Of a DNA stretch of 8,753 bases, positions 5,571 through 8,753 are shown piece after piece. Each line of letters opens with the position of its first letter. Position 1 is the stretch's first letter. Under the pieces are notes generated by a model. It searched no databases. It saw only the letters and a list, made by a program, of their open reading frames with translations, and had not been told where the DNA came from. The stretch is from assembly GCA_003577005.1 (NCBI GenBank), contig QEUW01000400.1:1-8753 (forward strand), given 5' to 3'. A program made the translations under genes and the position numbers. This DNA comes from Chloroflexota bacterium. GTDB lineage: Bacteria > Chloroflexota > Anaerolineae > Caldilineales > Caldilineaceae.

Positions 5571-6905
5571 TCCCGCCGGCAGTTTGAGCAGGTCATCGAC
5601 ATTGACCGGTTTGCCGCTTGCGATCGACTCGTTGGCTGCGATCCCCAGCAGGATCGAAGCGGCGCCGTCGATGTGCGAGGCGGCGCGGTTGTACGGGTCA
5701 GCCGGCGGGTTGGGCGAGAAGATCTGCTCCAGCATGACCGGATCGGCGCCACCGTGGCCGCCCGTGGACTCAGGGATTGGAACTTCGTAAGGCCGGCCAA
5801 ACATGGGGAAGAGGCGGATCTCTTTGCCGCCAAAGCGGGCGACTACGTCGGGGTCGCTGGGGGCAAAGATGGGTGTCTCTTCCTGCCCGGCGACAAAGGT
5901 GCGCCCAACCTGTTCGGTGAGATCGACTTCGAGCCGGCCTTTGTCACCGGTAATGGCGACGCGATAGCCTTCCCACGGGCTGTAGGCAATGAGCGAGTAG
6001 GTCAAGATGGCGTTGTTGCGATAGCGGGCGGTGACGCTCATGGTATCTTCGGCGCTGATGTTGTCGCCAAAGACGTTGCGGTCACGCAAATAACCGGTAT
6101 CCTTTTCTGCCTCCAGATAGAGACCCCGCAGCGTAGGGTTGGCGTCGAGACGAAGGGCGAAGGGATCGCGAGCAGCTTCGCCCTGGCCGGTGTAGCGGTC
6201 GTAGGTGTATGCTTCGCCGCGTTTCTCAGCATTTTTGCGACCGTAGAAGAGCAGATCCCCCATTGCAAAGACCTGTTGGGGGTAAGATTGAATCCACCAG
6301 TTGATCAGGTCAAAATGGTGCGTCGCCTTGTGGACGAGCAACCCGCCTGACTTGTCCTTTTCGCGGTGCCAGCGGCGGAAATAGTCAGCGCCGTGAAAGG
6401 TATCGAGCACCCACTGGAAGTTGATATGGAGCGGCCGGCCAATCTTCCCCTCCATGATCTGCTCGCGCACCGCGGTGGCAATGGGTGCATAGCGGTAGTT
6501 GAAGGTGACGCGCAGTTGGCGGCCGGTTCGTTCAATCGTCTCGAAGATCGAGCGCGCCTTGGCCGCGTCGATGGTCATCGGTTTTTCGGCGATGGCATCG
6601 CAGCCCAACTCCATAGCCCGGTTGATGTAGAGGTGGTGCGTCGAATCCATGGTCGTGACGATGACCACGTGGGGCCGGGTTTCGGCGATCATGCGGTCGA
6701 ATTCCTCGGCGTCGAAGGTAGGAACGGGCGGCAAGTTGTGCTGCTCGGCCAGACGTTGATTGTACCACTCCATGCGCGTCTGGCTTAGGTCGCACAGGCC
6801 GACGAGGGCCGCGTGCTCTTTGAAGTTGCGTGCAATCGCGTCGACATACATCCCGGCGCGGCCGCCCGTGCCGACGATGGCGTACCGTTTCCGTTGCTCA
6901 GTCAT
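5568..6905 (-). CDS. Gfo/Idh/MocA-family oxidoreductase
   Basis: Members oxidise or reduce sugars, inositols and their derivatives with NAD(P). The 445-residue protein has an N-terminal Rossmann motif [13 protein letters not shown] (8-20), the family EKP motif in [14 protein letters not shown] (105-116), and an active-site region [19 protein letters not shown] (186-204) in which the usual Asp/His pattern appears as H192/K193 and H196-H197-D199. At 445 residues it is longer than the common 330-390, with extra C-terminal sequence. The start ATG (6905) overlaps the toxin gene stop as ATGA; AAGGAG lies 14 bases upstream, too far for ordinary initiation, so coupling by reinitiation is likely. An ATG at 6944 would add 13 unconserved residues. 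It is the first metabolic gene after the toxin-antitoxin pair. Substrate unknown. Confidence 0.91.
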   Translation of the reverse strand: MTEQRKRYAIVGTGGRAGMYVDAIARNFKEHAALVGLCDLSQTRMEWYNQRLAEQHNLPPVPTFDAEEFDRMIAETRPHVVIVTTMDSTHHLYINRAMELGCDAIAEKPMTIDAAKARSIFETIERTGRQLRVTFNYRYAPIATAVREQIMEGKIGRPLHINFQWVLDTFHGADYFRRWHREKDKSGGLLVHKATHHFDLINWWIQSYPQQVFAMGDLLFYGRKNAEKRGEAYTYDRYTGQGEAARDPFALRLDANPTLRGLYLEAEKDTGYLRDRNVFGDNISAEDTMSVTARYRNNAILTYSLIAYSPWEGYRVAITGDKGRLEVDLTEQVGRTFVAGQEETPIFAPSDPDVVARFGGKEIRLFPMFGRPYEVPIPESTGGHGGADPVMLEQIFSPNPPADPYNRAASHIDGAASILLGIAANESIASGKPVNVDDLLKLPAG

Positions 6906-7297
6906 AGGTTGGAATCGATCTCCTTGCTGTAATTTTGGAACCATTTTGCCATCTGTAAAAAGGGGACCTGAGATTGGGCAACCAGGAGTGTAAACTGCTC
7001 TAGGGTCGCATTGCTTGCTGTAAGGCGGCGCCCGTTCAGCAAGAGGAAAATCCCCGCGGCTGTGATGCCGGCGCGCTTGTTGCCATCCACAAAGGGATGG
7101 TTGCGGATCAGCGAATCCATCAACGCGGCGGCTTTGGTAAAAAGATCCGGATATAAGTCCTCACCACCAAATGTAGCTTGTGGACGTGCTATCGACGCCA
7201 CTAACAAGCCCAGATCGCGAATGCCAGGCGCGCCGCCAGTTTCAGAAATGAGGCGGGCGTGAATAAAAAGCACCTGCGCTGCCGACAGATACTTCAC
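6902..7297 (-). CDS. doc: Death-on-curing (Doc) family toxin
   Basis: Doc toxins are small Fic-fold proteins that, in phage P1, phosphorylate EF-Tu and stop translation. The 131-residue protein carries the motif [11 protein letters not shown] at 67-77. The Lys in GNKR, in place of the Gly of AMPylating Fic proteins (GNGR), is the Doc hallmark linked to kinase activity. The N-terminal [17 protein letters not shown] and the [16 protein letters not shown] segment are also typical of the family. The start is GTG at 7297, overlapping the antitoxin stop as GTGA; the gene end overlaps the next start as ATGA. All motif residues are present, so the toxin appears intact. It has an AbrB-type partner rather than the Phd antitoxin of P1, a pairing also known elsewhere. 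Confidence 0.93.
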   Translation of the reverse strand: MKYLSAAQVLFIHARLISETGGAPGIRDLGLLVASIARPQATFGGEDLYPDLFTKAAALMDSLIRNHPFVDGNKRAGITAAGIFLLLNGRRLTASNATLEQFTLLVAQSQVPFLQMAKWFQNYSKEIDSNL

Positions 7298-7539
7298 TGG
7301 GCAAGCGCCTCCAGGGCCGGACGATACTCTTCGATAAACTCGGCGACCTGTTTGGCAAAGAGCGGATCGACATCGGCGGCAGTGGATTTGACCGGCGAAA
7401 TCATGATCTGGCGGCGCGCTTCGTCAAGCTCGACGACGACTTCGCTGCCCTCACCCAAATGCAGAGCATCCGAAATCTCTTTTGGCAAGGAAACAACGAT
7501 GCTGTTGCCGGTTTTAAAGACCTTACGGACCGTGCCCAT
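7294..7539 (-). CDS. AbrB/MazE (SpoVT-type) antitoxin of the Doc toxin
   Basis: The 81-residue protein begins with a swapped-hairpin AbrB-type DNA-binding domain (about 3-49). Visible in it are VRKVFKTGNSIVVSLPKEI, LGEGSEVVVELDE and RRQIMISP, the pattern of MazE-like antitoxins. The tail (about 55-80, ending [12 protein letters not shown]) is likely the toxin-binding part. Antitoxins of this kind neutralise the toxin and repress their own promoter by binding palindromes. The ATG at 7539 has AGGTGA nine bases upstream; further upstream in-frame codons run through the promoter region and are not coding. The stop overlaps the doc start by four bases, fitting translational coupling. Two palindromes and promoter-like hexamers lie just upstream, supporting autoregulation. 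Confidence 0.9.
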   Translation of the reverse strand: MGTVRKVFKTGNSIVVSLPKEISDALHLGEGSEVVVELDEARRQIMISPVKSTAADVDPLFAKQVAEFIEEYRPALEALAQ

Positions 7540-7579
7540 CTTTCTGTTCACCTGGGTTAGCTTGATGCTTGCTTTTGTG

Positions 7580-7592
7580 CTTACACTGTAAG
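7580..7592. promoter_or_regulatory. Palindrome CTTACA-C-TGTAAG, likely antitoxin operator
   Basis: A perfect 13-base palindrome lies just downstream of the predicted -10, about 40 bases before the antitoxin ATG. A second, imperfect 18-base dyad (7592-7609, centred on CTAG) overlaps the -10 itself. Paired operators over a promoter are what autorepression by an AbrB/MazE antitoxin predicts. The site is seen directly; its binding protein is inferred. Confidence 0.5.
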
Positions 7593-7600
7593 GATAAGCT

Positions 7601-7629
7601 AGTATAACCCAGCCCGATGGCAGACCCAA
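7601..7629 (-). promoter_or_regulatory. Candidate promoter of the toxin-antitoxin operon
   Basis: On the minus strand TTGGGT (7629-7624) is followed by a 17-base spacer and TATACT (7606-7601), a five-of-six match to the -10 consensus. The -35 is weak (first three bases match). It begins right after the stop of the hydroxyacid dehydrogenase gene, so the toxin-antitoxin unit can be transcribed on its own. Predicted initiation would be near 7594, at the edge of the palindrome at 7580-7592. Confidence 0.55.
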
Positions 7630-7631
7630 AT

Positions 7632-8594
7632 TCAATAGCCCAGTGTCTTATCCACCATGTTTTGGAGTGGTTCGCCGGCCAGATAGCGGCGCAGGTTCTC
7701 CAGAAAGATCGCCATGGCCCGGTCATCGTAAACCGGCGTTGCCCCGGCATAGTGTGCTGTGACGATGACATTCTCCATGCCCCACAGCGGCGAATCGGGC
7801 GGCAGGGGCTCCCTGGCAAAGACATCCAGCCCGGCGCCGGCAATGCGGCCCTCTTGCAGCGCCTGGATCAGCGCTGGCTCGTCGATGGTTCCGCCCCGCC
7901 CGATATTGATGAGGATCGCGGTTGCTTTCATGGCTGCAAGCTCACGCGGCCCGATCAAGTTGCGAGTTTCAGGCGTCAGCGGCGCAGTCAACACGACGAC
8001 ATCGGCTTGTGGAAGCAGATCGAGCAACTGGTCGGAGGCGTACATCTCCTCCACACCCACAGCGGGGATCGACGGGTCGCGGCGCACGCCGATCACGCGC
8101 ATGCCCAGTGCGGCGGCGACTTTGGCCGTCTGTTCACCAATCGTCCCCACGCCGATGAGCAGCATCGTCCGGCCCGGCAGTTCGAAGAGCTGCTCCCACT
8201 CCGGCGCTCGCCAAACTCGCCCGGTTTGCTGGCGGATGGCCGGGGGAATGCCGCGGGCAAAGGCCAGCAACATGGCGATGATGTGCTCGGTGATAGGGAT
8301 GGCGTGAACCCCCGAACCCGTGGTGATGATGAGGTCGGACGCAACCACCTCCGGCTGATTGAGCAACCAGTCTGCCCCGGCGCCCCACTGCTGATACCAG
8401 CGCAGATTGGGCGCCTGCGCCAGCAGGTCGGTGGGAAAGCGGCGCACGGCGATCTCGATGTCGGCCAGGGCCCGTTCGATGGTTGGCCGGTCGGTGGTTT
8501 GAAGCAGTTGCATGTGGGGCGCCAACTGTTCGATCTGGCGCCGCTGCTCAACGCTAAGTTCGTCAGGCTCGAAGCCCAGCAGAATGATGGGCAT
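7632..8594 (-). CDS. D-isomer-specific 2-hydroxyacid dehydrogenase
   Basis: These enzymes interconvert 2-keto acids and D-2-hydroxyacids with NAD(P)H; members act on glyoxylate, hydroxypyruvate, phosphoglycerate and others. The 320-residue length is typical. The nucleotide-binding loop GVGTIG is at 148-153 (in MLLIGVGTIGEQTAKVA). The catalytic triad is visible as Arg233 in INIGRGG, Glu262 in FAREPL and His281 in VTAHYAG. The basic RR after the second strand (171-172) suggests NADP preference, an inference. The ATG at 8594 has AAGGAGAT seven bases upstream. It ends just before the toxin-antitoxin promoter and follows an unrecognised gene by about 73 bases. It might handle a keto acid from the sugar pathway, but may belong to another unit. 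It lacks the ACT domain of full SerA enzymes. Confidence 0.93.
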   Translation of the reverse strand: MPIILLGFEPDELSVEQRRQIEQLAPHMQLLQTTDRPTIERALADIEIAVRRFPTDLLAQAPNLRWYQQWGAGADWLLNQPEVVASDLIITTGSGVHAIPITEHIIAMLLAFARGIPPAIRQQTGRVWRAPEWEQLFELPGRTMLLIGVGTIGEQTAKVAAALGMRVIGVRRDPSIPAVGVEEMYASDQLLDLLPQADVVVLTAPLTPETRNLIGPRELAAMKATAILINIGRGGTIDEPALIQALQEGRIAGAGLDVFAREPLPPDSPLWGMENVIVTAHYAGATPVYDDRAMAIFLENLRRYLAGEPLQNMVDKTLGY

Positions 8595-8636
8595 GATCTA
8601 TCTCCTTAGCAGGGTGATGGGCGGCAAACCATAATG

Positions 8637-8664
8637 TATCATTCATCGTCCATCGTCTAGCGTC
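8637..8664. repeat. Heptad direct repeats after the upstream gene's stop
   Basis: On the plus strand the units read TATCATT, CATCGTC, CATCGTC, TAGCGTC in perfect 7-base phase. On the coding strand they begin three bases after the stop codon (TAA, 8670-8668) of the gene cut by the window edge. Unlike the other three heptad elements there is no reverse-complement half, so it looks like a half element. Confidence 0.65.
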
Positions 8665-8667
8665 TTT

Positions 8668-8753
8668 TTAGAGCCGTAACCACACCAGGTCGTCATGGCT
8701 CACCTGGATCTGGCCGTCGGGGTCGATAAAGCGTTCGGCGCTGTCGGCAGGGA
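8668..8753 (-). CDS. C-terminal end of an unrecognised protein (partial)
   Basis: A minus-strand frame enters from the right edge and ends at TAA (8670-8668). The visible 27 residues end in GQIQVSHDDLVWLRL. The clear stop, 73 bases before a well-defined gene in the same direction, and the heptad repeat directly after it support a real gene end, as repeats follow stops elsewhere in this window. The fragment is too short to assign to a family, and the start is outside the window. Confidence 0.55.
   Translation of the reverse strand, partial: PADSAERFIDPDGQIQVSHDDLVWLRL

Noticed and set aside
5673..6350. Plus-strand open frame of 225 codons opposite the Gfo/Idh/MocA gene
   Set aside because: Antisense shadow with no recognisable domain and no initiation signal.
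7644..7652. DnaA-box-like TTATCCACC
   Set aside because: It is a single imperfect copy inside the coding end of the hydroxyacid dehydrogenase, with no cluster, AT-rich unwinding region or dnaA/dnaN nearby.

Overview
The window is a compact stretch of bacterial chromosome, GC-rich by eye, with ten complete or near-complete genes and one gene fragment. A Chloroflexota origin (Caldilinea/Anaerolineae-like) is my best guess, from the style of the proteins and the heptanucleotide intergenic repeats. That is inference, not a sequence match. I see no rRNA, tRNA, CRISPR array, transposase or phage gene, and no gene-free stretch longer than about 190 bases.

Layout, left to right: rsfS (ribosome silencing factor) is the only plus-strand gene. 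All other genes are on the minus strand and read from right to left. In transcription order they are: the 3' end of an unrecognised gene (8753-8668); a D-2-hydroxyacid dehydrogenase (8594-7632); an AbrB/MazE-type antitoxin (7539-7294) with a Doc-type toxin (7297-6902); a Gfo/Idh/MocA oxidoreductase (6905-5568); an SDR dehydrogenase (5465-4695); a DhnA/LsrF-type class I aldolase (4602-3844); an FGGY sugar kinase (3715-2204); a membrane-anchored Trm112-like protein (2015-1641); and a thiolase (1630-437).

How the genes may work together: oxidoreductase, SDR, aldolase and FGGY kinase look like a catabolic set for a sugar, polyol or sugar acid (oxidise to a keto form, phosphorylate, cleave). The final products may feed the dehydrogenase or central metabolism. 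The substrate cannot be read from the sequence, and there is no transporter or dedicated regulator here. The toxin-antitoxin pair sits directly upstream, and the toxin stop codon overlaps the oxidoreductase start codon (ATGA). The autoregulated toxin-antitoxin promoter may therefore also drive the sugar genes. Trm112-like and thiolase form a second unit with its own candidate promoter.

The most unusual non-coding signal is a set of four intergenic elements built from degenerate 7-base units. Each is placed at or just after a stop codon. Three are arranged as inverted repeats able to fold into long hairpins, yet their sequences are unrelated to each other.
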